Shown here: one piece after another, positions 17,958 through 26,340 of the stretch
Numbering within the stretch: position 1 is the first letter of the stretch
Layout of the letters: every line of letters begins with the position of its first letter
NCBI GenBank assembly: GCA_910587935.1
Contig: CAJUNP010000007.1
Location: 31,835 to 95,834 of the forward strand
DNA length: 64,000 nucleotides
From: an uncultured Lachnospiraceae bacterium
GTDB lineage: Bacteria; Bacillota; Clostridia; Lachnospirales; Lachnospiraceae
Direction: 5' to 3'
Position numbers and translations under genes: made by a program
Notes under the pieces: generated by a model
What the model saw: only the letters and a program-made list of their open reading frames with translations
Database searches by the model: none
What the model was told of the DNA's origin: nothing

Positions 17958-18716
17958 TTAACGGTATACATCGGCTTTTATACAAAGTTTCCCTTTTTTC
18001 GTCTCATAACAGACCCCCTGATAAAGAAATCTTCCGTATCCCCGTACCGTCACCAATTCGCCGGACTTTAAGCACCTGGAAGGACTTTCCGCGAGTCTTC
18101 CGTCTATGTAAACCTTCTTGTCCGCAAAAAGCTTCTGACTCTTTTCTCTTGCCAGACCGTAAAGCCTTGCCACAATGCCGTCCGCCCGCTGGGAGCTCAC
18201 AGTTACTTCCTCCGGCTGCGGTTCTTTGACCGGGACCGTCAGTCCTTCCCGCAAAACCTCGCAGCGCACATGCGTATGTTTCACCTTGTCCAGCTTTTCA
18301 CAAATAAAGAAAGACATCGCTTCCTGACAAAAAAGAAAAGCTTCCTGCTCCGCCACAAAAATATCGCCCAGAATATTCCTCTCAATCCCCAGATGCATTA
18401 AAGCTCCCAGAAAATCCCTGTGTGTAAAATCGTCCGCAAACTTTTTAAGGAGAGGACAGATATGAATACAGACAATCGGAAAGTCTTCCTCATACCCCAA
18501 GTCCTCCGGACTTCCAAACCGGAGCATTTTCCGCTCGCAATCCCCGCGGCCGCCAAACAGCCGGTAAGACACATGGCCTATCTCACCCGCTGTTTTTAAA
18601 AATATATCCTGCTCCGCCAGACTCAAAAATCCCGTAAAAACATATATGTTTTGTGCATAAGATTTGTCCGCAAGATCACGGAACCTGTTTTGTAACTGTA
18701 TTGTTTCCTTATCCAT
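17958..18716 (-). CDS. ylmH: YlmH-family S4-domain RNA-binding protein
   Basis: 252-residue homologue of Bacillus YlmH (RqcP2-like), which binds stalled ribosomal 50S-tRNA complexes in ribosome quality control. The N-terminal region (VFTGFLSLAEQDIFL, then YRLFGGRGDCERKMLRFG) and the C-terminal S4 domain (RADGIVARLYGLAREKSQKL, KVYIDGR, VTVRGYGRFLY) are clear. ATG at 18716 with AGAGAG upstream; a longer start would overlap the ZIP gene. Usually found in a cell-division cluster; here it is beside a zinc locus. Confidence 0.9.
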   Translation of the reverse strand: MDKETIQLQNRFRDLADKSYAQNIYVFTGFLSLAEQDIFLKTAGEIGHVSYRLFGGRGDCERKMLRFGSPEDLGYEEDFPIVCIHICPLLKKFADDFTHRDFLGALMHLGIERNILGDIFVAEQEAFLFCQEAMSFFICEKLDKVKHTHVRCEVLREGLTVPVKEPQPEEVTVSSQRADGIVARLYGLAREKSQKLFADKKVYIDGRLAESPSRCLKSGELVTVRGYGRFLYQGVCYETKKGKLCIKADVYR

Positions 18717-18726
18717 AATTCTCTCT

Positions 18727-19518
18727 TTATCCAAGCGCCACATCCAAAATCATCATCACCAGGAATCCGGCCATAACCCCGATCGTCCCGGCATGGGAAT
18801 GTTCTCCCAGATGCGCTTCCGGAATCAGCTCCTCCACTACCACATAAATCATGGCTCCCGCCGCAAACGAAAGAAGCCAGGGCATGGCAGGCGCCAGAAA
18901 ACCGGCCATAAGCACCGTAATCACGCCAAAAACCGGCTCCACAATTCCGGACAGGCTTCCGCACAGAAATGATTTCCAGGCTTTAATACCCTCTTTTCTA
19001 AGGGGCAGGGAAATCGCGGCGCCTTCCGGGAAATTCTGGATTCCGATACCGATTGCCAGCGCAAAAGCCGGCGCATAATCTGCAAATCCGCCTCCCTGCA
19101 AAGCGCTGTTTGCAAAAGAAATACCCATGGCCATTCCTTCCGGTATATTATGCAGCGTCACCGCAAACACCATTAAAGTCGTTCTTTTTAAGGAAGCATG
19201 CATTCCTTCCGTCTCTGCCGCGCCAACATGCAGATGCGGGATCAGTTTATCCATAAACATCAGGAAAGCGCCTCCCAGCAAAAAACCTCCTGCAGCCGGC
19301 ATCCACCCGATCATACCGGCCTCCTCCGCCTGCTCAATCGCCGGTATTAAAAGAGACCAGACACTTGCAGCAATCATAACCCCCGCCGCAAATCCCAACA
19401 TAACCCTCTGCACAGACTCTTTCATCTCCTTTCGGAAAAGAAATACGAGCGCCGCGCCAAGAGTCGTCATGAGAAAAGCAAATCCGGTTCCCTGCAAAGC
19501 CATCCATATTATATTCAT
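18727..19518 (-). CDS. ZIP-family metal (zinc) transporter
   Basis: 263-residue, eight-helix ZIP protein. Helix IV carries LHNIPEGMAMGISFANSA and helix V IGIQNFPEGAAISLPL, the paired HNxPEG and QNxPEG metal-binding signatures. It likely imports zinc or another divalent metal, although some ZupT-like proteins are broader or work in other directions. The start at 19518 (AAGGCGG upstream) is preferred over an in-frame start at 19557. It follows two CobW-like GTPase genes on the same strand, which supports a zinc role. Confidence 0.92.
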   Translation of the reverse strand: MNIIWMALQGTGFAFLMTTLGAALVFLFRKEMKESVQRVMLGFAAGVMIAASVWSLLIPAIEQAEEAGMIGWMPAAGGFLLGGAFLMFMDKLIPHLHVGAAETEGMHASLKRTTLMVFAVTLHNIPEGMAMGISFANSALQGGGFADYAPAFALAIGIGIQNFPEGAAISLPLRKEGIKAWKSFLCGSLSGIVEPVFGVITVLMAGFLAPAMPWLLSFAAGAMIYVVVEELIPEAHLGEHSHAGTIGVMAGFLVMMILDVALG

Positions 19519-19568
19519 ATATTCCGCCTTTCGTTTAATTCCGCAAGGATTCCCCAAACCTTAACAGC

Positions 19569-20498
19569 CTATACAAAGCTGATCACTTCATTAGCGGGAG
19601 CTTTCGCTGTCTCCACACAGACTGCGGAAAGAACCGGCCCCTCGCCTTTATAATCTTCCCAATACTCTTTTCCGACCTTTGCCGTTACCTGAACCCAGCT
19701 TCTTTGCTTCAGGGAAGAAGCTTTTTCGTACCGGCATGCAAAACCCAGAAACGCCATATCGTCCGCACAACAGGTCATAGCCATTCTGCCGGGAACAAAA
19801 TATCCTTCCGGAAATCCGTCGGGCAGCAGGACCATCGCCGTAAACCGAACGGTTTTGCCGATATACCGGTCCGGATGATCCAATGTATCCAGATACCAGA
19901 TACCGTAACCTAAATCGTCCAGCTCCAGAAGTTCCGAATTCAGATCATAAGGAAGATCTTCCTCAAACAGCGTATCGATCTCCCCGTTTGAATCCTCAAA
20001 AATAATCTCTGCCTGCTGGTTAATCGCTTTTACATTACGTTTATAGGCGCCCAGATCTTCAATACCGTCGCACCGGTTAAAAATAATCATCTCGGATTTA
20101 CGGAGCATTTCAGCCAGAAGAGAACGCATATTGGTGTAATATGCCGGAAATGTTGAAGCGTCAATTGTCGTTATCTGCTGTTCTATCCGCCAATGCCAGG
20201 GCAGCTTCATATTCTTATAGTTCCACATTCCGTTATATTCTATGATAATCCGCTCCGGTTTGTGCTTTTTCTCCAGTTCCACCAGATTAGCAGCCGTAAA
20301 CTCCTCTTCGTCCTCAATCAGTTCAACAACCGTCCGGCTCTTTTTAAGCAGAGCTTCCTCATATTCTATTTCGCCCTCTTCGCAAAGTATCAGAAGCGTT
20401 TTGCCCTTTACCTGAAAATACGGCTGACCCAGCGTGTAGGTAATAAACTCCGTTTTACCGCTTTCCAAAAATCCGTTAATCATATATACCGGTTTCAT
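19569..20498 (-). CDS. CobW-like GTPase fused to a Cys-containing C-terminal domain
   Basis: 309 residues. The N-terminal half is a divergent CobW/P47K GTPase: Walker A GFLESGKT at residues 9-16, an EEGE segment in place of the canonical ENEFG, and NRCDG as the G4 motif. The C-terminal part (from about 200) carries ITCCADD-like residues (MTCCADDMAFLGFACRYE) and resembles the C-terminal region of the TIGR03943 family, which is otherwise paired with membrane subunits. The canonical CxCC metal motif of CobW is absent. Lies between a His-rich CobW protein and a ZIP transporter, so a metal-chaperone role is inferred. Confidence 0.8.
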   Translation of the reverse strand: MKPVYMINGFLESGKTEFITYTLGQPYFQVKGKTLLILCEEGEIEYEEALLKKSRTVVELIEDEEEFTAANLVELEKKHKPERIIIEYNGMWNYKNMKLPWHWRIEQQITTIDASTFPAYYTNMRSLLAEMLRKSEMIIFNRCDGIEDLGAYKRNVKAINQQAEIIFEDSNGEIDTLFEEDLPYDLNSELLELDDLGYGIWYLDTLDHPDRYIGKTVRFTAMVLLPDGFPEGYFVPGRMAMTCCADDMAFLGFACRYEKASSLKQRSWVQVTAKVGKEYWEDYKGEGPVLSAVCVETAKAPANEVISFV

Positions 20499-20521
20499 TT
20501 TAATACCCGTGCCTTTCTTCG

Positions 20522-21553
20522 CTATTTCTGCTCAAACAAAGCGTTCAGCTTCTCTTCCTTCAGTCCCGATCCGATCACACAGAACCTTCCGGTTACACAG
20601 GGACTGCCTCCGCGCACATTGCTTTCACCCGGAACATAATCAAAGTAAATCCACTCTCCGTCCGCTCCCGGAACCATACCTTTTGCCCGAAGCACCATCC
20701 CGTACGTATCTTCCTGCTCGAGCGCTTCCAGAATCTGTCCGATTTGTTCCTTTGTATATACGGCCGGCGTTTCCATTCCCCAGCTTGTAAATACTTCATC
20801 CGCATGATGATGGCCCTCATGACCGTGATCATGACCGCAGCCGCAGTGCCCGTCATGATCGTGATGATGATGTTCATGATGGCACGCCTCGCCGTGATGG
20901 TGATGGTGGCACTCATGCTCCTCTATCACCGTTTTCAGCATTTCCTCGTCCAGACGTTCTGCGCCTTCCATCGTTTTTAAGATTTCATTGCCGTCAAGCT
21001 GTTCCCACGGTGTTGTTATAATCACTGCATGATCATTATGCTCTTTCAGCATTGCCACGCACTTTTCCAGTTTGTCCTGACTGATGCTGCCTGTCCGGCT
21101 TAAAATAATGGTTCCGGCATGCTCGATCTGATTGATAAAAAACTCTCCGAAATTCTTCATATACATTCTGCACTTATTGGCGTCTACAACAGCCACCGCA
21201 GCGTTCAGCCGCACTTCTTCCTTCGTATCGACGCCCTGCACCGCTTTCATGACATCCGACAGCTTCCCTACGCCAGAAGGCTCGATCAGAATCCTCTCCG
21301 GCTGATACGTATCCAGCACCTCCTTAAGGGAAGTTCCGAAATCGCCCACCAGTGAACAGCATATACAGCCTGAATTCATTTCTTTAATCTCAATACCGGA
21401 TTCCTTAAGAAATCCTCCGTCCACTCCGATCTCGCCAAATTCATTTTCAATCAGAACCACCTTCGTTCCTGCCAACGCTTCTTTTAAAAGCTTCTTAATC
21501 AGAGTCGTCTTCCCGGCTCCTAAAAAACCTGAAAAAATATCAATCTTTGTCAT
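20522..21553 (-). CDS. CobW-family metallochaperone GTPase with His-rich arm
   Basis: 343 residues. Walker A GFLGAGKT (9-16), ENEFGEIGVD, the metal motif CICC (about residue 63) and a central loop packed with His between about residues 214 and 250 place it with ZNG1/YciC-like zinc chaperones. The position of the NKxD guanine-specificity motif reads SRTG instead, an unusual change. The CobW C-terminal domain ends the protein. It is the first gene of the CobW-CobW-ZIP group. Confidence 0.9.
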   Translation of the reverse strand: MTKIDIFSGFLGAGKTTLIKKLLKEALAGTKVVLIENEFGEIGVDGGFLKESGIEIKEMNSGCICCSLVGDFGTSLKEVLDTYQPERILIEPSGVGKLSDVMKAVQGVDTKEEVRLNAAVAVVDANKCRMYMKNFGEFFINQIEHAGTIILSRTGSISQDKLEKCVAMLKEHNDHAVIITTPWEQLDGNEILKTMEGAERLDEEMLKTVIEEHECHHHHHGEACHHEHHHHDHDGHCGCGHDHGHEGHHHADEVFTSWGMETPAVYTKEQIGQILEALEQEDTYGMVLRAKGMVPGADGEWIYFDYVPGESNVRGGSPCVTGRFCVIGSGLKEEKLNALFEQK

Positions 21554-21598
21554 AATTTTACCTCTTTACCTGTTTTCTAATTCTGTGCCGCCTCTAGT

Positions 21599-21627
21599 AT
21601 TTTGATACAGTTTTTCCTGAATGTCAA
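21599..21627 (-). promoter_or_regulatory. Possible promoter for the zinc gene group
   Basis: A perfect TTGACA -35 (21622-21627) overlaps the protease stop codon; CAAAAT lies 17 bases downstream (21599-21604). The -10 match is weak. No clear Zur-type palindrome was seen. Confidence 0.4.
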
Positions 21628-22331
21628 TATCCCCCGGCTTTCCACTCTTCCAAAATTTTATCAAGCGGAAGCACAGCCGCTTCTTTTTCCTCATTCCCCC
21701 CGCACACAATCCCAATCAAACAACCGTCTTGGTCGAAAACGCCGCTTCCCGACATTCCGGGTTTTACTTCGCAGTAAGCCCACAGCATTTCCGTTCCGAA
21801 GTCTTCCATATAAACGGAAGGGCTGCCGATAATTCCGTAAAATAAATTTCCGGCCGGATAATCTGCCGATCCCAAAATAAACAAATCATCTCCCGGCCCC
21901 AGATTCCCGAATTCCGTTTCGTTATACCGCACATTCCGGCAGCTGTCCACGGTATAATCCCCCAAATCGGAAAACTTTACTCTTAAAAACCCCATGTCAT
22001 ACTTGTCCGAGCATCCGATCACATCAGCTTGTGCGCTTTTCCCGTCCTGAAACATAACAACAGGCTCCCCCGGTTCGATCATATGGCGGTTTGTCAGAAG
22101 AATTATTTCATCCTGCCGCACGGCAAAAATAATCCCGCTTCCGAAAAGCTTCCCCGCCTCAATTCTGACGACCGACGGCCCGACGTCATCCAGCAGTTCC
22201 TGCTCGTCCGCTTTTATCAGGCTTTCTGTCTTCTCCTGATCCGGTTTTCGCACCGTATCACCCCGTAAGCTTAAACCGCCGCATAAAATCAGGACGGCGG
22301 TAATCCATATTTTCCACAGTTTGTTTTTCAC
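21624..22331 (-). CDS. Membrane-anchored trypsin-like (HtrA-type) serine protease
   Basis: 235 residues: an N-terminal signal-anchor (LWKIWITAVLILCGG) followed by a chymotrypsin-fold domain. The triad is visible as His in TNRHMI, Asp in KYDMGFLRV and Ser in GMSGSGVFD, so it should be active outside the membrane. There is no PDZ domain, unlike most DegP/HtrA proteins. The start is GTG at 22331 with AGGG seven bases upstream; a frame extension through a TTG at 22391 runs back through the rnpB terminator and is unlikely. Confidence 0.85.
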   Translation of the reverse strand: MKNKLWKIWITAVLILCGGLSLRGDTVRKPDQEKTESLIKADEQELLDDVGPSVVRIEAGKLFGSGIIFAVRQDEIILLTNRHMIEPGEPVVMFQDGKSAQADVIGCSDKYDMGFLRVKFSDLGDYTVDSCRNVRYNETEFGNLGPGDDLFILGSADYPAGNLFYGIIGSPSVYMEDFGTEMLWAYCEVKPGMSGSGVFDQDGCLIGIVCGGNEEKEAAVLPLDKILEEWKAGGY

Positions 22332-22348
22332 ACGTTCACCCTTTTCAC

Positions 22349-22392
22349 AAAAAAACTGTCCCGGGAGATTCCTTCTGCTGCTCCGGGACAAG
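22349..22392 (-). terminator. Intrinsic terminator of rnpB
   Basis: On the minus strand GTCCCGGAG (22389-22381) pairs with CTCCCGGGAC (22367-22358, one bulge), followed by seven T residues. The protease start lies only 18 bases beyond. Confidence 0.85.
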
Positions 22393-22404
22393 ACATTTTT
22401 TTAT

Positions 22405-22752
22405 ATGTGCAAGCAGGACGATAAGCCGGGTTATGTCGTGAATAATCATCTATCTAGGACTGCCGTTACCGGCAGCCTCCAGCGACTTACCTGAAAGCAG
22501 GCCGGGCAAGCCTGTCGCTTTCTTTTTGTCTTGCTTCGGATGGGGTTTACACAGCTTTGTCCGTTACCGGACAAACGGTAGTCTCTTACACTGCCATTCC
22601 ACCCTTACCGGCCGTCAGCCGGCGGTTTCTTTTCTATTGCACTGGCCTTGGAGTCGCCTCCACCGGACGTTATCCGGCATCCTGCCCTGTGAAGCCCGGA
22701 CTTTCCTCACCCTGCCGCAGCAGGCCGCGATTATTTATCCTACTTGCACTGC
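22405..22752 (-). ncRNA. rnpB: RNase P RNA
   Basis: Catalytic RNA that trims tRNA 5' leaders. Reading leftward: a 5' P1 strand (GTGCAAGTAGGAT), the conserved GAGGAAAGTCCGGGC core, the GCAGGATGCCGG and ACTCCAAGGCCAGTGCAATAG elements, and near the 3' end GGCTTATCGTCCTGCTTGCAC, which closes P1. The overall pattern is that of class A RNA, usual for Clostridia. Ends are estimated from the P1 pairing. This explains the ORF-free 22.4-22.75 kb stretch. Confidence 0.95.
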
Positions 22753-22779
22753 ACATTGTACCACAAAAATTTTCTTTTA

Positions 22780-24429
22780 TCAAACATGAAAGCAGCTTCC
22801 GCCGACAAACTCCCGGCAAATGGAATTATTGGGAACGCTTTCGCTGCTGACTCCCAGAAAATAATCCAGAAATTTTAACAACCGTTTCGCTTCGTAATAC
22901 TCCGGTTCGTCCGGTTCAATTCCGAAAAGCAGCGGCTCGGCAAACTGCTTTAAAACCGCAAGCTCATAAATCAGAACGGAATTAAACATGGCGTCCGCAC
23001 TCTCCTGAAACGGAAAAATATTCTCCTCTTCGCCCCGCCGCACGGAAGGCCACATGCGTATTGTCCCTTTGGCGGAAGTCCCCCTCGTTCTGGCGTCTCT
23101 TACCATACGCCGCAAAAGTCTGCCGTCCGTAGTCGGAATCCGGTTATGATCGTCAACATTCACGCTGGTAAGCGCACTGATATAAATACGGTATTTGCTT
23201 TCGTTGGGAAGCGCATAGGAGGTCTTATCGTTCAAGCCGTGAATCCCTTCAATAACCAGTACATCTTCCGGACCCAGGGTCTTATAATTTCCCTTGTACT
23301 CGCGCATTCCCGTTTTAAAATTGAAGCTGGGAAGTTCTACGGTTTTACCGGCAAGCAGATCGCACATATCCTGATTAAATTTTTCAATGTCAATAGCCTC
23401 CAGACATTCAAAATTGTAGTTGCCTTTTTCATCCTTGGGAGTCTGCTCCCTGTTTACAAAATAATCATCCAGCGCGATCGGATGGGGATTCATTCCCTGT
23501 GTTTTAAGCTGTATGGAAAGACGGTGGGAAAAAGTCGTTTTTCCGGAGGAGGAAGGTCCTGCAATCATGACAAATTTAACGCCGCCCCGCCCTGCAATAT
23601 CCTTGGCGATCTCTCCGATCTTTCTTTCCTGCTCCGCTTCCTGTACCAGTATCAGCTCATTCAAGTTGCCGCGGCAGATCATATCATTCAAATCGCCGAC
23701 CGTTTCGATATCTACTTTACGGCACCAGTCCGTAGATTCTTCCAGCGTTGCAAACAGCTTCTCCCTGGGAGTAAACGCCGGAATTTCCTTAGGCGCTTCC
23801 TGTTCCGGCAGCAAAAGCATAATTCCCTTATCATAGGGAATCAGCCTGAAATACCGGACATATCCCGCATGGGGAAGCATATATCCATAGTAATAATCAA
23901 AGTAACCGTCCATCTCGTAAACATTAACATAGGAGCTTCTCCGGTAACGGAAAAGTTTTACCTTATCCTGCATGCCCTGTCTTTCAAACAGCTCCACCGC
24001 TTCTGAAACAGGATAGGATCTCTTGTGTATCTCCTGCCTGTTCTCACATAATTCAACCATTCGCGCTTGAACTTTGTCCACAAATTCAGGCGTAACCGTA
24101 ACGCCTTCTTCCGGCCTGCAGTAATAGCCGTGGCCGACCGTATACTCCACCGTACACTTAAAAGGCGCGCTTCCCGCCACATCCTGCAGCGCTTTCATAA
24201 ACATCATGGTCGCGGTTCGTACATACGTCTTATGACCGATCGCGTCCTTTAACGTAAAAAAGCGGCACTCACAATCTCTGTCAACCTTTTTAATCAGTTC
24301 CCGGATTTTGCCGTTTACGCACACCAGTGCGATCAGCCCTTCATACTGCTCCTGATACTCTCCGGCAATCTGTTCAAACGTAGTCCCTGCCGGATACTCT
24401 TTCACATTCCCATCAATCGCTACTTTCAT
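22780..24429 (-). CDS. TGS-domain uridine kinase-like nucleoside kinase
   Basis: 549 residues. The N-terminus (first 60 residues) is a TGS domain and is followed by a threonyl-tRNA synthetase-like second additional domain (YTVGHGYYCRPEEGVTVTPE). A uridine kinase/phosphoribulokinase domain occupies about 290-490: P-loop AGPSSSGKTTFSHRL, ALDDYFVNREQTPKDE, VIEGIHGLND and RRMVRDARTRG. This fusion is widespread in anaerobes; it probably salvages uridine or cytidine, but the role of the ThrRS-like part is unknown. It ends 27 bases before the rnpB 5' end. Confidence 0.93.
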   Translation of the reverse strand: MKVAIDGNVKEYPAGTTFEQIAGEYQEQYEGLIALVCVNGKIRELIKKVDRDCECRFFTLKDAIGHKTYVRTATMMFMKALQDVAGSAPFKCTVEYTVGHGYYCRPEEGVTVTPEFVDKVQARMVELCENRQEIHKRSYPVSEAVELFERQGMQDKVKLFRYRRSSYVNVYEMDGYFDYYYGYMLPHAGYVRYFRLIPYDKGIMLLLPEQEAPKEIPAFTPREKLFATLEESTDWCRKVDIETVGDLNDMICRGNLNELILVQEAEQERKIGEIAKDIAGRGGVKFVMIAGPSSSGKTTFSHRLSIQLKTQGMNPHPIALDDYFVNREQTPKDEKGNYNFECLEAIDIEKFNQDMCDLLAGKTVELPSFNFKTGMREYKGNYKTLGPEDVLVIEGIHGLNDKTSYALPNESKYRIYISALTSVNVDDHNRIPTTDGRLLRRMVRDARTRGTSAKGTIRMWPSVRRGEEENIFPFQESADAMFNSVLIYELAVLKQFAEPLLFGIEPDEPEYYEAKRLLKFLDYFLGVSSESVPNNSICREFVGGSCFHV

Positions 24430-24460
24430 ACCCTGTTACCTTTCTCTGCCGGTTATTCCG

Positions 24461-25177
24461 TCAGTTTTGAAATAACCTCAACGCTTCTTCATTTAACGAA
24501 AGCTCCCGCCGGATTTCTTCGGCGCGCCGCCTGTTCTTTTCGGACCGTATCCCCGCGGATTCCACCCTGCGCCGTAATTCTTCCAGATTTTCTTTTTCCA
24601 TATAAAGATATTTTTCTAAAACGGGATGCCGCTCCCGCAGTAATATTCCGCCGTACCGGTCTTCCAATTCCCGATCGGGCGAAACGTCCTGTGTTTCTGT
24701 ACTCCCCGGTATTACCCGCATTACCGGATAAAATTTACCGTCTTCAAAAATCATATTCTCCCGGCATGTAATAAATCCCTTTTTGCGCAAAAATTTACGA
24801 AACATGGGGATTTCCGACTGCGGCTGCAAAACCAGTTCTTTCATCAGAGAAATCTTACTCATACCGCCGGTTATAATGGACTCCATCAGCCTTCCGCCCA
24901 TTCCCGCCAGAATCAGCGTGTCCGCTTCTTTCGGCTGTAACGCATCCACACCGTCCGAAAGTCTGGTCTCTATGTAATCACCAAAACCATACATTGCGAT
25001 ATGCTCGCCGGCGCGTGAAAGCGGTCCGGGTCTTAAATCCATGGCAATCGCTTTCGGACATATTTTTTCCCTGACCAGATAAATAGATACATAACCATGG
25101 TCACAGCCTGTGTCGCATGCCACATTGCCTCTTGTCACCATCCGCGCTACCGCCATTAATCTTTCTGACAGCTCCAT
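24461..25177 (-). CDS. trmK: tRNA (adenine-N1)-methyltransferase TrmK
   Basis: SAM-dependent enzyme making m1A22 in tRNA. VACDTGCDHGYVSIYLV is the SAM-binding glycine loop, AMDLRPGPLSRA and LAGMGGRLMESII the TrmK catalytic region; a charged helical C-terminus follows. Start at the ATG (25177) with AAGGGG five bases upstream, rather than the GTG two codons earlier. It lies 9 bases after rpoD, as in many Firmicutes. Confidence 0.95.
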   Translation of the reverse strand: MELSERLMAVARMVTRGNVACDTGCDHGYVSIYLVREKICPKAIAMDLRPGPLSRAGEHIAMYGFGDYIETRLSDGVDALQPKEADTLILAGMGGRLMESIITGGMSKISLMKELVLQPQSEIPMFRKFLRKKGFITCRENMIFEDGKFYPVMRVIPGSTETQDVSPDRELEDRYGGILLRERHPVLEKYLYMEKENLEELRRRVESAGIRSEKNRRRAEEIRRELSLNEEALRLFQN

Positions 25178-25186
25178 ACGCACCCC

Positions 25187-26311
25187 TTAATCCAGATAAT
25201 CCTTTAATTTCCTGCTCCTGCTTGGATGGCGAAGCTTCCGCAGGGCTTTGGCTTCAATCTGCCGGATGCGCTCTCTGGTAACGTTAAACTCCTTACCCAC
25301 CTCTTCCAGGGTTCTCGCTCTTCCGTCATCAAGCCCAAAACGCAGGCGCAAAACTTTCTGTTCCCGCTCCGTCAGCGTACCTAACACTTCCACCAGCTGC
25401 TCTTTTAAAAGCGTAAAGGACGCAGCATCCGCCGGTACAGGAACGTTATCATCCTGAATAAAATCGCCCAGATGGCTGTCTTCTTCCTCACCGATAGGAG
25501 TTTCAAGAGAAACCGGCTCCTGACTGATTTTTAAAATTTCGCGCACCCGCTCTACCGGCATCTTCATCTCCTCCGCAATTTCTTCCGGAGACGGCTCCCT
25601 GCCAAGCTCCTGAAGCAGCTGACGGCTGACACGGATCAGTTTATTGATAGTTTCCACCATATGCACCGGAATACGGATAGTCCTCGCCTGATCCGCAATG
25701 GCTCTCGTAATTGCCTGGCGGATCCACCAGGTAGCATACGTGGAGAATTTAAAGCCCTTTCGGAAATCAAACTTTTCAACAGCCTTAATCAGACCCAGGT
25801 TGCCTTCCTGAATCAAATCAAGAAACAGCATCCCCCGGCCCACATACCGTTTTGCAATACTGACAACCAGACGCAGATTCGCCTCTGCCAGACGTTTTTT
25901 TGCGTCCTGGTCTCCAAGCTCCATTTTCTTTGCAAGCTCAATCTCTTCCTCCGCATTTAAAAGAGGAACCTTACCGATTTCTTTCAGATACATTCTGACA
26001 GGATCGTCAATACTGATGCCGTCGGGAACGGAAAGATCAATATTTTCCACATCCACTTCGTCCTCTTCAGTCAGAATAATCTGTTCGTCATCGACATCGT
26101 CGTCCTCGGTAATTCTGAGCACATCGACATTATTTTGTTCCAGAGTCTCAAGAATCCTGTCAAACTGCTCGTCTTCCAGAGGCATGTCCGAAAAGAACTC
26201 ATTGACTTCCTGATATTCCAGAATATTTTTTTTCTTCTTCGCCGTGTTTAAGAGTTCTTTGATTTTTTCCTCGAACTTTGCCTGTGTGTTTTCATCCATT
26301 TGTGTTTCCAT
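25187..26311 (-). CDS. rpoD: Primary sigma factor of RNA polymerase
   Basis: 374-residue SigA. Region 1.2 (SIDDPVRMYLKEIGKVPLL), region 2.4 within GFKFSTYATWWIRQAI, and region 4.2 helix-turn-helix EEVGKEFNVTRERIRQIEAK near the C-terminus are near-canonical. The N-terminus is acidic. The ATG at 26311 abuts AAAGG without spacing, so the ATG four codons later is an alternative start. Cotranscribed with dnaG (29-base gap). Confidence 0.98.
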   Translation of the reverse strand: METQMDENTQAKFEEKIKELLNTAKKKKNILEYQEVNEFFSDMPLEDEQFDRILETLEQNNVDVLRITEDDDVDDEQIILTEEDEVDVENIDLSVPDGISIDDPVRMYLKEIGKVPLLNAEEEIELAKKMELGDQDAKKRLAEANLRLVVSIAKRYVGRGMLFLDLIQEGNLGLIKAVEKFDFRKGFKFSTYATWWIRQAITRAIADQARTIRIPVHMVETINKLIRVSRQLLQELGREPSPEEIAEEMKMPVERVREILKISQEPVSLETPIGEEEDSHLGDFIQDDNVPVPADAASFTLLKEQLVEVLGTLTEREQKVLRLRFGLDDGRARTLEEVGKEFNVTRERIRQIEAKALRKLRHPSRSRKLKDYLD

Positions 26312-26340
26312 CCTTTCGAAACGTAATAATATTATGATCT

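Noticed and set aside
20744..20980. Met/Ala-rich 78-codon plus-strand frame
   Set aside because: It is the antisense reading of the His-codon repeat in the CobW gene.
22526..22850. Overlapping short plus-strand frames
   Set aside because: They lie on the complement of RNase P RNA and have no coding features.
23146..24006. 286-codon plus-strand open frame
   Set aside because: Antisense to the TGS-uridine kinase gene, no start signal and no recognisable motif.
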